Shown piece by piece: positions 24,530 to 32,964 of a DNA stretch of 64,000 nt. Position 1 is the stretch's first letter, and the number at the start of each line of letters is the position of its first letter. Below the pieces are notes generated by a model. It was not told where the DNA came from, made no database searches, and was given only the letters and a program-made list of their open reading frames with translations. Origin of the DNA: Streptomyces humidus (GTDB lineage Bacteria > Actinomycetota > Actinomycetes > Streptomycetales > Streptomycetaceae). The stretch is from the NCBI RefSeq assembly GCF_014649655.1, contig NZ_BMTL01000013.1, forward strand, positions 124,001-188,000, written 5' to 3'. The position numbers and the translations under genes are program-made.

Positions 24530-26581
24530 CTATGCCTGCGCCCCGGCGTCCTCCTCCGTCCCGGTCGCCGCCTCCGGCGTCGGCGGCGTCCCGGCCGGCG
24601 CCGCTCCGTCGGACTCCGCCTGCCTGGCCTTCGCGTCGATCGCGGCGAGGGACCTGCGGACCTGGTCGCGGTCCGTGGTGTACCAGAAGTCGGGCAGTGA
24701 GGCCTTCAGGTAGCTCCCGTAGCGGGCCGTCGCCAGCCGCTGGTCCAGTACGGCGACCACACCGCGGTCCCCCGAAGCCCGGACCAGGCGGCCCGCGCCC
24801 TGGGCCATGAGCAGCGCCGCATGGGTCGCGGCGACGGCCATGAAGCCGTTGCCTCCGGCCTCCTCCACCGCCTTCTGGCGGGCGCTCATCAGGGGGTCGT
24901 CCGGGCGCGGGAACGGGATCTTGTCCATGACGACCAGCTGACAGCTGGGGCCGGGCACGTCGACGCCCTGCCAGAGCGACAGGGTGCCGAACAGGCAGGT
25001 CTTCGGGTCCGCCGAGAAGTTCTTGATCAGCTCGCCGAGCGTCTCCTCGCCCTGGAGGAGGATCGGGAACTCGGGCAGCCGGATGCGCAGCTCCTCGGCG
25101 GCGAGCTGCGCGGCACGCATGGAGGAGAAGAGGCCCAGGGTGCGCCCGCCCGCCGCCTGGATCAGCTCGGTCAGCTCGTCGAGCATGTCGGCACGGTCAC
25201 CGTCGCGCGCGGGGCGCGCCAGATGCTTGGCGACGTACAGGATGCCCTGCCTGCGGTAGTCGAAGGGGGAGCCGACGTCGATGCCCTTCCACTGCGGGAC
25301 GTCCTCGCCCTCCGTGCCCTCCGGGGCGAGGCCCATCGACGCGCCCACCCCGTTGAAGTCCCCGCCCAGCTTCAGCGTGGCCGAGGCCAGGGTCACGGAC
25401 CGGTCCGTGAAGAGCTTCTCCCGCAGCAGGCCCGAGACCGACATGGGGGCGACGCGCAGGGAGGCGCCGAAGCGGTCGTGACGCTCGTACCAGACGACGT
25501 CCCACTCGGAGCCGTTGCAGATCCGCTCCGCCACGTCGTGCACGGACTCCACGGAGGCGAGCGCCTGCTTACGGACCGCGTCCTCGTCCTGGACGGACTT
25601 GTCACGCGTGGCGCCGATGGCGGAGATGACCGTCCGCGCGGCGTCGCGCAGTGCCATGAGGGCGTAGCCGAGGTCCTCCGGGATCTCCTCCAGGCGGCCC
25701 GGCAGCGCCAGCTCCATGAGCCGCTCGAAGCCCTCGGCGGCGGTCTGCAGCTGGTCGGCGGCCTTCTCGTTGACCAGCTTGGCCGCGCGGCGCACGGCCC
25801 GGTTGACCTGGCCCGGGGTGAGCTCGCCGGTGGCGACGCCGGTGACCCGTGACACCAGCTCGTGCGCCTCGTCGACGATCAGCACCTCGTGCTGCGGCAG
25901 GACCGGGGCGCCCTCGATCGCGTCGATGGCCAGCAGCGCGTGGTTGGTGACGACGACCTCGGCCAGCTTGGCCCGCTCGCGGGCCATCTCGGCGAAGCAC
26001 TCGGCGCCGTAGGCGCATTTCGTGGCGCCGAGGCACTCCCGGGAGGACACCGACACCTGGGCCCAGGCCCGGTCGGAGACGCCCGGCGTGAGATCGTCGC
26101 GGTCCCCCGACTCGGTCTCGTCGGACCAGTCCCGCAGCCGCAGCAGGTCCTGGCCGAGCTTGCTGGTGGGGGCGGCGGCCTCGAACTGGTCGAAGAGGCC
26201 CTCTTCCTCGTCCTGGGGCATGCCCTCGTGCAGCCGGTGCAGGCACAGGTAGTTGGACCGGCCCTTGAGCATCGCGAACTCCGGGCGCCGGCGCAGCAGC
26301 GGATGCAAGGCATCGACCGTGCGCGGGAGGTCCCGTTCGACGAGCTGGCGCTGCAGGGCCAGCGTGGCCGTGGCCACCACGACGCGCTCCCCGTGGGCGA
26401 GCGCGGGCACGAGGTAGCCGAGTGACTTGCCCGTGCCGGTGCCGGCCTGGACCAGCAGGTGTGAACCGTCGTCGATCGCCTGGGCGACGGCTTCGGCCAT
26501 GGTCACCTGGCCGGGGCGCTCCGTGCCGCCGACGGCGGCGACGGCGGCATGCAGGAGTTCGGGGAGTGAGGGCTTCGTCAT
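24530..26581 (-). CDS. DinG-like ATP-dependent DNA helicase (XPD family)
   Basis: 683 residues. SF2 helicase with motif I QAGTGTGKSLGYL (about 46-58), motif II VDEAH, and C-terminal motifs LFGTLSLWQGVDVPG and QGAGRLVR (motif VI). Four Cys (C in NYLCLHR, then ECLGATKC and AECFAEM) sit between motifs I and II as in the iron-sulphur domain of XPD/DinG. It would unwind 5' overhang DNA, R-loops or similar structures in repair. I see no LexA box upstream, so SOS control is not supported here. The C-terminal 30 residues are Ala/Pro/Glu-rich. Convergent with lexA. Confidence 0.92.
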   Translation of the reverse strand: MTKPSLPELLHAAVAAVGGTERPGQVTMAEAVAQAIDDGSHLLVQAGTGTGKSLGYLVPALAHGERVVVATATLALQRQLVERDLPRTVDALHPLLRRRPEFAMLKGRSNYLCLHRLHEGMPQDEEEGLFDQFEAAAPTSKLGQDLLRLRDWSDETESGDRDDLTPGVSDRAWAQVSVSSRECLGATKCAYGAECFAEMARERAKLAEVVVTNHALLAIDAIEGAPVLPQHEVLIVDEAHELVSRVTGVATGELTPGQVNRAVRRAAKLVNEKAADQLQTAAEGFERLMELALPGRLEEIPEDLGYALMALRDAARTVISAIGATRDKSVQDEDAVRKQALASVESVHDVAERICNGSEWDVVWYERHDRFGASLRVAPMSVSGLLREKLFTDRSVTLASATLKLGGDFNGVGASMGLAPEGTEGEDVPQWKGIDVGSPFDYRRQGILYVAKHLARPARDGDRADMLDELTELIQAAGGRTLGLFSSMRAAQLAAEELRIRLPEFPILLQGEETLGELIKNFSADPKTCLFGTLSLWQGVDVPGPSCQLVVMDKIPFPRPDDPLMSARQKAVEEAGGNGFMAVAATHAALLMAQGAGRLVRASGDRGVVAVLDQRLATARYGSYLKASLPDFWYTTDRDQVRRSLAAIDAKARQAESDGAAPAGTPPTPEAATGTEEDAGAQA

Positions 26582-26756
26582 AGCGCGACCACCCTACGGC
26601 GCGGCAGTGACAAACGGGTGGAGGAGGCGGACGGGAGGGAAGGGATCAAGACCGTGGGTTTCCTGGTGATGGTGGAGGGGGCGGGCCGGCAGGGGCGCAA
26701 GACGACGGTTCGGCGGCGAGGGATGGCCGGATCCGGCCGATGTCGCCCGTGTGGTT

Positions 26757-27362
26757 TCACAGGAGATCACGCGGGTGACGTTCTCGGATCATCAGGGCCG
26801 CTCGCTTGGCGGGCAGATCGACCTCCGCGGAGAACCGGAAACCGGCGCTCAGGAAGACCGCGACGGACGGGACGTTGCGCAGGTCGGGCTCGGCGACGAG
26901 ACGGGTGCACGCGGGTGTTCCGTCCAGGACGAGATCGGCGACGGCTTCGAGCAGCGGGCCGCCGAGCCCTCGCCCCCGGTCGGCCGCACCCCCGATGAGG
27001 AGGTGGATGCCGATGTCGTGGGGCCGGGCAGGGTAGTGGCGGGCGAGCGGGTCGAGGTCCGCCCGGTAGATCTCCCAGTAGCTCATGGGCCGCCCCTCGA
27101 GCACGCCCAGATACGGGCTGCTGTGTCCGCCTGCGGCGAGTTGGCCGCGCAGATGCCGCTCGGTCACGGACCCGGGCCCGGCCAGCTCCCAGAACGCGGC
27201 GACGGCCGGGTCGTTCATCCACCGGCCGACGAGCGGGAGGTCGCGCTCGATCCGTACGGGGACGAGCCGGAACGCGCCGCCGGGCGTGCCGACGGGTCCC
27301 CGGCCGCCGGCGGCGAGGCCAGGGAGCGCGTCTGGGTCGGCCTCCCTCCCGGGAGAAGGCAC
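26757..27362 (-). CDS. Siderophore-type N-acyltransferase (GNAT, IucB/RhbD-like)
   Basis: 201 residues, GTG start with GAGAGGAG upstream. GNAT fold of the siderophore acyltransferase subgroup: FWELAGPGSVTERHLRGQL, PYLGVLEGRPMSYWEIYRAD (substrate region), DIGIHLLIGGAADRGRGLGGPLLEAVADLV (acetyl-CoA loop R/QxxGxG/A as RGRGLGG), and VAVFLSAGFRFSAEVDLPAKRAALMIRER. It would acylate an N-hydroxylated or free amine to make a hydroxamate-type unit. Third gene of the siderophore operon, 21 bases after the synthetase gene. Confidence 0.85.
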   Translation of the reverse strand: MPSPGREADPDALPGLAAGGRGPVGTPGGAFRLVPVRIERDLPLVGRWMNDPAVAAFWELAGPGSVTERHLRGQLAAGGHSSPYLGVLEGRPMSYWEIYRADLDPLARHYPARPHDIGIHLLIGGAADRGRGLGGPLLEAVADLVLDGTPACTRLVAEPDLRNVPSVAVFLSAGFRFSAEVDLPAKRAALMIRERHPRDLL

Positions 27363-27383
27363 CGCGGACTCCTCTCGGACGGT

Positions 27384-29447
27384 TCAGGAGAACAGGGGGT
27401 TGGCGACGGCGACGTAGACGGACTGGGTGTCCACCGGTCCGACGAGTTCGTCGAGCCCGTGCAGCCGGGTGAGCAGATTGGCCTTGCAGCGCAGGACGGG
27501 CGAGCCGAGCAGCCGGGCGGGAACCGCACTGCGGCTGCCCCTCCGCCCGGGGCCGGATGCGGCCCGCCCGCCGGCGTCCGTGTCGGTGTCGGCGCCGGTC
27601 CGGGCGGCGTCGGCGAGGAAGCGTCGGAAGGCCGCGAGCAGCAGGCGTTCGTCGGCGAGCCGCTGGGAGCCGAACGCGCCGATGAGCCCCAGCACGTTGT
27701 TGATCCCCAGGTAGTAGCAGAGGCGCTCGTCGGTGACCTCGTCGGAGACGAAGGTGTCACTGCGCTCCCCGACCCCGGGCAGCCGGGAGTCGAGGTCCGC
27801 GCGGCGGGACTCGCGGAAGTAGTAGCCCTGGTTGTCGCGGTAACGGCCGCCCCTGGGCCAGCCGTCCGGATCCAGCAGGACGAGCGTGTTCTGCTGGTGC
27901 GCCTCCAGAGCGATGCCCGCCACGTCGTCGAGCCACAGCACGGGCCGGACGACCTGCTCCAGGTAGCGCATGAACCACTCCGCCGCCACCGCCCCCGGCG
28001 GCCGGCCGGTGCGCCCTGCGAGTCGCGTGACGATCACGGCGAGCCGGGAGCGCCGGACGGGACCCGCGTCCACGGGGCCGGGCGGCGTCCCCGGCCCCCG
28101 GTCGAACGCATCGGCCGTCTCGCGGGCATGCGGCCGGGGCGCCACGAGACCGGCGAGGCAGCAGACGTCGTCCGCCGGGGTGAAGGGATTGTGGCGGATC
28201 ATCACGTCGAGTCCGGTCAGCGGGCGGCCGTCCGGGCCGTCGACGCCGAGCCAGGCGGGGTCGCGGACGATGTCGAAGCCCGGGTGGGCCGCGTGCCACC
28301 GCGCGGCGAGGCCGGAACGCAGGAGCCGGTGCACCTCGACGCCCCGGTGGAGTTCCTTGCGGAGGTTCTCCCGGCGCGAGTTGGTGATGCGCAGGCCCAG
28401 GGACAGCTTCAGCATGGCCGGGGCGCCGGACCGGTGCACGGTGCGCACCGAGGAGGTGGGATGCCACGGAAGGCCGTGGGCGCCCGCATCCCGGAGCAGA
28501 CCGGCGTCGAACAGCGCCTCGGCCTCGGGGCGGCGCCGCATCTCGCCCAGTTGCCAGGGGTGGACGGGCAGGGCGGTGAATCCGTCGGGCAGCGGCAGTC
28601 CCGCGCCCGCGAGTCGCTCCGCCAGTCGGGCGGCGGGGACGGGTCGGCCGCCCTCGGTCCAGGCGGAGTCCGTGGCGAGCACGGAGGGAGCGACGGCAAG
28701 CCAGTGCAGCGGGAAGGAGCCGCGCGACTCGGGTGAGTACAGGCGCGCCTCGCCGTCCGAGAGCGCTTCTCGGCTCTTGGGGGTCGGGTGCAGCGGGTGT
28801 CCCAGCAGCAGTGCCTGCTCGGCGGCCAGGAACAGGTCGGGGCCGTCGGCGGGGCGCGCTCTGCGCTCGCCGATGAAGACGGCGGTCCGGCGGACGGAGT
28901 CGGCGACGCGAGCGACGAGCTCGGCGCCCTGACCGCCCTCGCCGCTCGCGGGCGTCTCACGGGCCAGCAGGGCGGCGACCGTGACGGCGTCCGCGGGCGG
29001 GGCCTGCTCGGGGGCGCCGGCCAGGCGCGGCGGGCCGAAGCGGTGCCAGCCCGTCGGTGACCAGTAGTCGACGGGGACGAGCAGGCCCGCAGCGCTCGCG
29101 GGCAACGGCACGCGCAGGACGCCGTCGTCGGGTGCGGCCAGGCCGGTCTCGCGGACCCAGCAGCGCAGCAGGTTCTCCACGGCCGCGGCCTGGGCGGCGG
29201 TGTACGGATCGGGGTGGTCCAGAAGGTCGCCGGCGGCGGAGGGCGGCGGTTCTGCGGGGGGAGGCGTTCCCTGCCCGCGCGGCATCGGCATCGGGAACGG
29301 GAACGGGCGCGCCGCGGGATCGGCGAACCCGGAGGCGGAGGAGGCCGCGGCGGAGGCTGAGGCGGCGGAGGGTGGCTCGGGCAGTGCCAGGAGTGCGTCC
29401 GCAGTGGGCACGGAGTCGGCGTCGGCGGGTTGCGGGAAGGTGGTCAA
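27384..29447 (-). CDS. NIS siderophore synthetase (IucA/IucC family)
   Basis: About 687 residues. NRPS-independent siderophore synthetases join citrate or another carboxylate to amine substrates using ATP. Motifs: HPTPKSREALSDGEARLYSPE (ATP-binding region), LPVHPWQLGEM, SSVRTVHRSGAPAMLKLSLGLRITNSRREN, and LEAHQQNTLVLLDPDGWPRG, with the FhuF-like end. The N-terminal 60 residues are Ala/Ser/Pro-rich. The TTG start, 7 bases after GAGGA, is my choice because no ATG or GTG in frame is placed better. It lies 151 bases downstream of the aminotransferase gene. Confidence 0.88.
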   Translation of the reverse strand: MTTFPQPADADSVPTADALLALPEPPSAASASAAASSASGFADPAARPFPFPMPMPRGQGTPPPAEPPPSAAGDLLDHPDPYTAAQAAAVENLLRCWVRETGLAAPDDGVLRVPLPASAAGLLVPVDYWSPTGWHRFGPPRLAGAPEQAPPADAVTVAALLARETPASGEGGQGAELVARVADSVRRTAVFIGERRARPADGPDLFLAAEQALLLGHPLHPTPKSREALSDGEARLYSPESRGSFPLHWLAVAPSVLATDSAWTEGGRPVPAARLAERLAGAGLPLPDGFTALPVHPWQLGEMRRRPEAEALFDAGLLRDAGAHGLPWHPTSSVRTVHRSGAPAMLKLSLGLRITNSRRENLRKELHRGVEVHRLLRSGLAARWHAAHPGFDIVRDPAWLGVDGPDGRPLTGLDVMIRHNPFTPADDVCCLAGLVAPRPHARETADAFDRGPGTPPGPVDAGPVRRSRLAVIVTRLAGRTGRPPGAVAAEWFMRYLEQVVRPVLWLDDVAGIALEAHQQNTLVLLDPDGWPRGGRYRDNQGYYFRESRRADLDSRLPGVGERSDTFVSDEVTDERLCYYLGINNVLGLIGAFGSQRLADERLLLAAFRRFLADAARTGADTDTDAGGRAASGPGRRGSRSAVPARLLGSPVLRCKANLLTRLHGLDELVGPVDTQSVYVAVANPLFS

Positions 29448-29598
29448 GGTCGGTCCTCGGTCGGTCCTCGTGGAGTGGGACGGGGCGAAGCGGGCAGGCA
29501 GTGGCACGGGGCCCCGCTCGCTCCCGGCTCCCGCGGGCGGGGCGGGGACGCCCGGCGTGCCCCGTCCCCGAAGACGCCGGTGGAGCGGGGCGCCCGGT

Positions 29599-31230
29599 TC
29601 ATGTCTTCCGGTCGGCGAGGCCGCTCTGGCAGGGGGCCTGCTCGGGAGGCCGGCCCAGCGGGTCGGGCCTGCTCGGACGGTTGGCCTCCGGCCGCCCCGC
29701 CTGTCCTTCGTGCCCCGCCTGCCTGGCCGGCCCCGCCTGTTCTGCGGGCCCCGTGCGTCCCTTGCGGGCCGTGCCGCGGGTGTGGCTCGCGGCCACGGCT
29801 GCCGTCGCGTCCGCAAGTCGGTCCAGCACCGCTTCGGCCTGCTCGTCGGTGATGGTCAGCGGCGGAAGCAGTCGTACGACACCGGCGTGGCGTCCTCCGA
29901 GTCCGACGATCAGGCCGCGCCGCAGGCACTCCCGCTGCAGGGCGAGGGCCAGCGCGGGGGCCACGGGGAAGGGACGGTGCGCACCGTCGATCCCGTCGCC
30001 CGCGCCGGCCTCGGGATTCCCGTCGCCCTCATGAACCCCGCCGACCGCGTGGAAGTCGTCGGCCGCACGGGTGCCGTCGACCCTGCCGGGCTCCTGGCTC
30101 CCGACACTCCCGCACCCCGCTTCCGGGTCCACCATCTCGACCCCGATCATCAGTCCGCGCCCTCGCACGTCCCCCATGCACGGGAACTCCTCGGCGAGGC
30201 CCCGGAGCCGGCTCAGCATGCGGGCGCCCAGCACGGCGGCACGGTCGGCGAGGCCGTTCTCACGGACGAAGGCGAGGGTGGCCGTACCGGCGGCCATGGC
30301 GAGCTGGTTGCCGCGGAACGTGCCCGCGTGGGCCCCCGGTTGCCAGACGTCGAGGTCGTCGCGGTAGACGACGACGGCGAGCGGGAGGCTGCCGCCGACG
30401 GCCTTGGACAGGACCATCACGTCAGGAGTGATCCCGCTGTGTTCCACCGCCCAGAAGGCGCCGGTCCGCCCGACGCCCGTCTGGACCTCGTCGGCGATCA
30501 GCGGGATGGAGCGGTCCGCGGTGATCTGTCGCATCCGGCGCAGCCAGGCGTCCGGAGCCGGGATCACCCCGCCCTCCCCCTGGACCGGTTCGAGGATCAT
30601 CCCGGCGGGTCGCGGCACCCCCGACTTGGGATCGTCGAGGACGGACTCGGTCCAGCGGGCGGCGAGTTCGGCGCCGCGCTCGCCGCCGACGCCGAACGGG
30701 CAGCGGTAGTCCTGCGGGAAGGGCAACCGCGCCACCCGGACGTCCCCCGCGCCCCCGGAGACCTCGAGGGATCCGGCGGTCATCCCGTGGTAGGCGCCGG
30801 TGAAGGCCAGGACGCCGGTGCGGCCGGTGGCGGCCCGGACCAGCTTGAGAGCCGCCTCCACGGCGTCCGTGCCGGCCGGACCGCAGAACTGCACGCGCGC
30901 GCGGCCGGCCAGACCCGGTGGCAGGGTGCGGAACAGTTCGGTGACGAAGGCGTCCTTGACGGGGGTCGCGAGGTCGAGCACCTGCAGCGGCGCGCCCGAG
31001 TCGAGCACTCCGCGGATGGCCTCCAGCACGACGGGATGGTTGTGGCCGAGGGCGAGAGCACCGGCGCCCGCGAGACAGTCGAGGTAGCGACGGCCGTCCG
31101 CGCCCTCGATGGTCAGCCCTCGTGCCCGCACCGGCACGATCGGCAGGGCGCGCGCACAGGTGCGCGCCGCCGACTCACGTGCCGTCTGACGCCTCAGAAC
31201 GCTCTCGGGCACTGGCTCGGTCACGACCAC
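29599..31230 (-). CDS. Diaminobutyrate-2-oxoglutarate aminotransferase (RhbA/DABA-AT-like)
   Basis: 543 residues of a class III PLP aminotransferase. PLP-binding Lys276 lies in VLSKAVGGS; the conserved GPAGTDAVEAALKL, GAYHGMTAGSLEVSG and LIADEVQTGVGRTGAFWA segments are present. It would make 2,4-diaminobutyrate from aspartate semialdehyde as a precursor for a siderophore amine. Two oddities are a 55-residue insertion (about 368-423, Gly/Asp/His-rich) inside the C-terminal domain and a 60-residue disordered tail (GQAGRPEANRPSRPDPLGRP). GTG start, GGGAGG about 9 bases upstream. First gene of the siderophore operon. Confidence 0.86.
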   Translation of the reverse strand: MVVTEPVPESVLRRQTARESAARTCARALPIVPVRARGLTIEGADGRRYLDCLAGAGALALGHNHPVVLEAIRGVLDSGAPLQVLDLATPVKDAFVTELFRTLPPGLAGRARVQFCGPAGTDAVEAALKLVRAATGRTGVLAFTGAYHGMTAGSLEVSGGAGDVRVARLPFPQDYRCPFGVGGERGAELAARWTESVLDDPKSGVPRPAGMILEPVQGEGGVIPAPDAWLRRMRQITADRSIPLIADEVQTGVGRTGAFWAVEHSGITPDVMVLSKAVGGSLPLAVVVYRDDLDVWQPGAHAGTFRGNQLAMAAGTATLAFVRENGLADRAAVLGARMLSRLRGLAEEFPCMGDVRGRGLMIGVEMVDPEAGCGSVGSQEPGRVDGTRAADDFHAVGGVHEGDGNPEAGAGDGIDGAHRPFPVAPALALALQRECLRRGLIVGLGGRHAGVVRLLPPLTITDEQAEAVLDRLADATAAVAASHTRGTARKGRTGPAEQAGPARQAGHEGQAGRPEANRPSRPDPLGRPPEQAPCQSGLADRKT

Positions 31231-31510
31231 GGCTTCCCGTCCTCCCGCAGTTCAGGGGCCGGACGCGGACAGCGGACCCCCCACCGCTACCAACCCCGCA
31301 CCGTCTTCGCGGTTACGGGTCGCCGCAAGATCTCCGCTGTGACCGAACAGTTGCCGTTCCGTCGGGAGCCGCCCACAGCGAGCGCATATCGTGTGGAGGC
31401 ATCGCACCCGGCCGTGGCACCCGCTCGAACTCGGTGCGACCCATCCGTGAGTTCCGCTCCGGGGGACGGCCGTTTTCTCAAGTTCGTTGACAGCAGGGGG
31501 AGTTCAGACC

Positions 31511-32734
31511 ATGCGATCCACACGGCCGTCGTTCACCGTTCGACGGAGGAGGAACGCGCGCCGCGGAACTTCCCCCGTGCTGGGCGTCGTGGCCCTCGTC
31601 TCGGTGCTCGCGCTCACCGCGACCGCGTGCGACTCGGGCGACACCGTCGCCGGCGGCGAGACCGGCGCCTCCACGCCGGCCGTCGGCGACGGAAAGATCG
31701 TGATCCCGGACGACATCAAGGACAAGCTCAAAGAGCACGGGATCGACCTCGACAAGTGGAAGAACGGCGCCTGGAAGAACTGGGACCGGGACGACTGGCT
31801 GCGCGAGGCACAGGACTACGTCAACCCGATCATCAAGGGCCTGTGGGACCCGGACCGGATGCGCAAGGCGGAGGACCCGGACCGCAGCGTGGACGACAGC
31901 GATCTCTCCGGTGACCAGGGCGTGACCGACCCGACGCCGCAGGCGGTGGCCGCGCAGGCCGTGCCGACGAAGTACCACGCCAACGCCCCGGAGGCGGGCA
32001 AGGTGTTCTTCGACTCGCCCGAGGGCACGATGGTCTGCTCGGCGACGGTCGTGCGGGACCCCGCCCATCCGGGCAAGTCCAACCTCGTGTGGACGGCGGG
32101 CCATTGCGTGCACGCGGGCAAGGGCGGCGGCTGGTACCGCAACATAGCGTTCGTGCCGTCGTACAACGACCAGGGCCTGTCGTCCGCTCAGTTGCAGACA
32201 GCCGCCAAGGAGCAGGCCGCTCCGTACGGGGTCTGGTGGGGCGACTGGACGAAGACCTCGGACCAGTGGATCGCGCAGGGCGGCCAGACCGGCGGCGACG
32301 GCGCCTCCTACGACTACGCCGTCATCCATGTGACGCCGGAGGAGGGCGGCTCGGGCAAGTCCCTCGAGGAGACCGTCGGTTCGGCTCTCCCGGTGAACTT
32401 CACGGCACCGGCGGTCCCGAAGATCGACAGCGTGACCGCGACCGGCTACCCGGCGGCGAAGCCGTACGACGGCCAGAAGCTCTACCAGTGCCAGGACAGG
32501 CCGGGGCGGTTCTCGATCAGCTCCGCGGACCCGACGATGTACCGCATCGGCTGCACGATGACCGGCGGTTCGTCCGGCGGCGGCTGGGTCGCCGCGGGCT
32601 CGGACGGCAAGCCGGCGCTGGTGTCCAACACCTCGATCGGCCCGGCGAAGTCGGGGTGGCTCGCGGGCCCGCGGCTCGGCGACGTGGCCAAGGGCGTCTA
32701 CGACTCGGTGAGCGACAAGTTCGCCGGCCGTTAG
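31511..32734 (+). CDS. Secreted trypsin-like serine protease, probable lipoprotein
   Basis: 407 residues. The N-terminal signal peptide has an Arg-rich start and ends ALTATAC, giving a relaxed lipobox with Cys40. A charged linker (60-150) precedes a chymotrypsin-fold domain of V8/trypsin type with triad His198 (WTAGHCV), Asp268 (SYDYAV) and Ser355 (GGSSGGG). Cys pairs (C176/C199, C327/C348) suggest disulphides, fitting an extracellular enzyme. The ATG follows GGGGGAG by 9 bases. Divergent from the siderophore operon, with 280 bases between. Its 3' end converges with hflX over a strong terminator. Confidence 0.85.
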   Translation: MRSTRPSFTVRRRRNARRGTSPVLGVVALVSVLALTATACDSGDTVAGGETGASTPAVGDGKIVIPDDIKDKLKEHGIDLDKWKNGAWKNWDRDDWLREAQDYVNPIIKGLWDPDRMRKAEDPDRSVDDSDLSGDQGVTDPTPQAVAAQAVPTKYHANAPEAGKVFFDSPEGTMVCSATVVRDPAHPGKSNLVWTAGHCVHAGKGGGWYRNIAFVPSYNDQGLSSAQLQTAAKEQAAPYGVWWGDWTKTSDQWIAQGGQTGGDGASYDYAVIHVTPEEGGSGKSLEETVGSALPVNFTAPAVPKIDSVTATGYPAAKPYDGQKLYQCQDRPGRFSISSADPTMYRIGCTMTGGSSGGGWVAAGSDGKPALVSNTSIGPAKSGWLAGPRLGDVAKGVYDSVSDKFAGR

Positions 32735-32895
32735 CCGGGCCGGCGGTGGACGCGCCGAGGGGACCCGCAGGGGAGCCTGCGCCGTGCCGCCGCCGTCTCC
32801 CCACCGCCGTTCGTCCCGGCTCGCCCGAGAAGCCGCCCTCACCGGGGCGTCGCTTCCGGAGAGCCCGAGGCGCGGCGGCCGGTGAGCCGGACAGG

Positions 32896-32934
32896 CCGTC
32901 GGCCCGTCCCCCGGAGAGGGGGACGGGCCGACGG
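32896..32934. terminator. Bidirectional terminator between protease gene and hflX
   Basis: Perfect 17-bp stem CCGTCGGCCCGTCCCCC / GGGGGACGGGCCGACGG with a 5-base loop, located between two convergent genes. Confidence 0.92.
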
Positions 32935-32964
32935 CGTACGGCGGGTAGGGCCGGTCGCGGCGGT

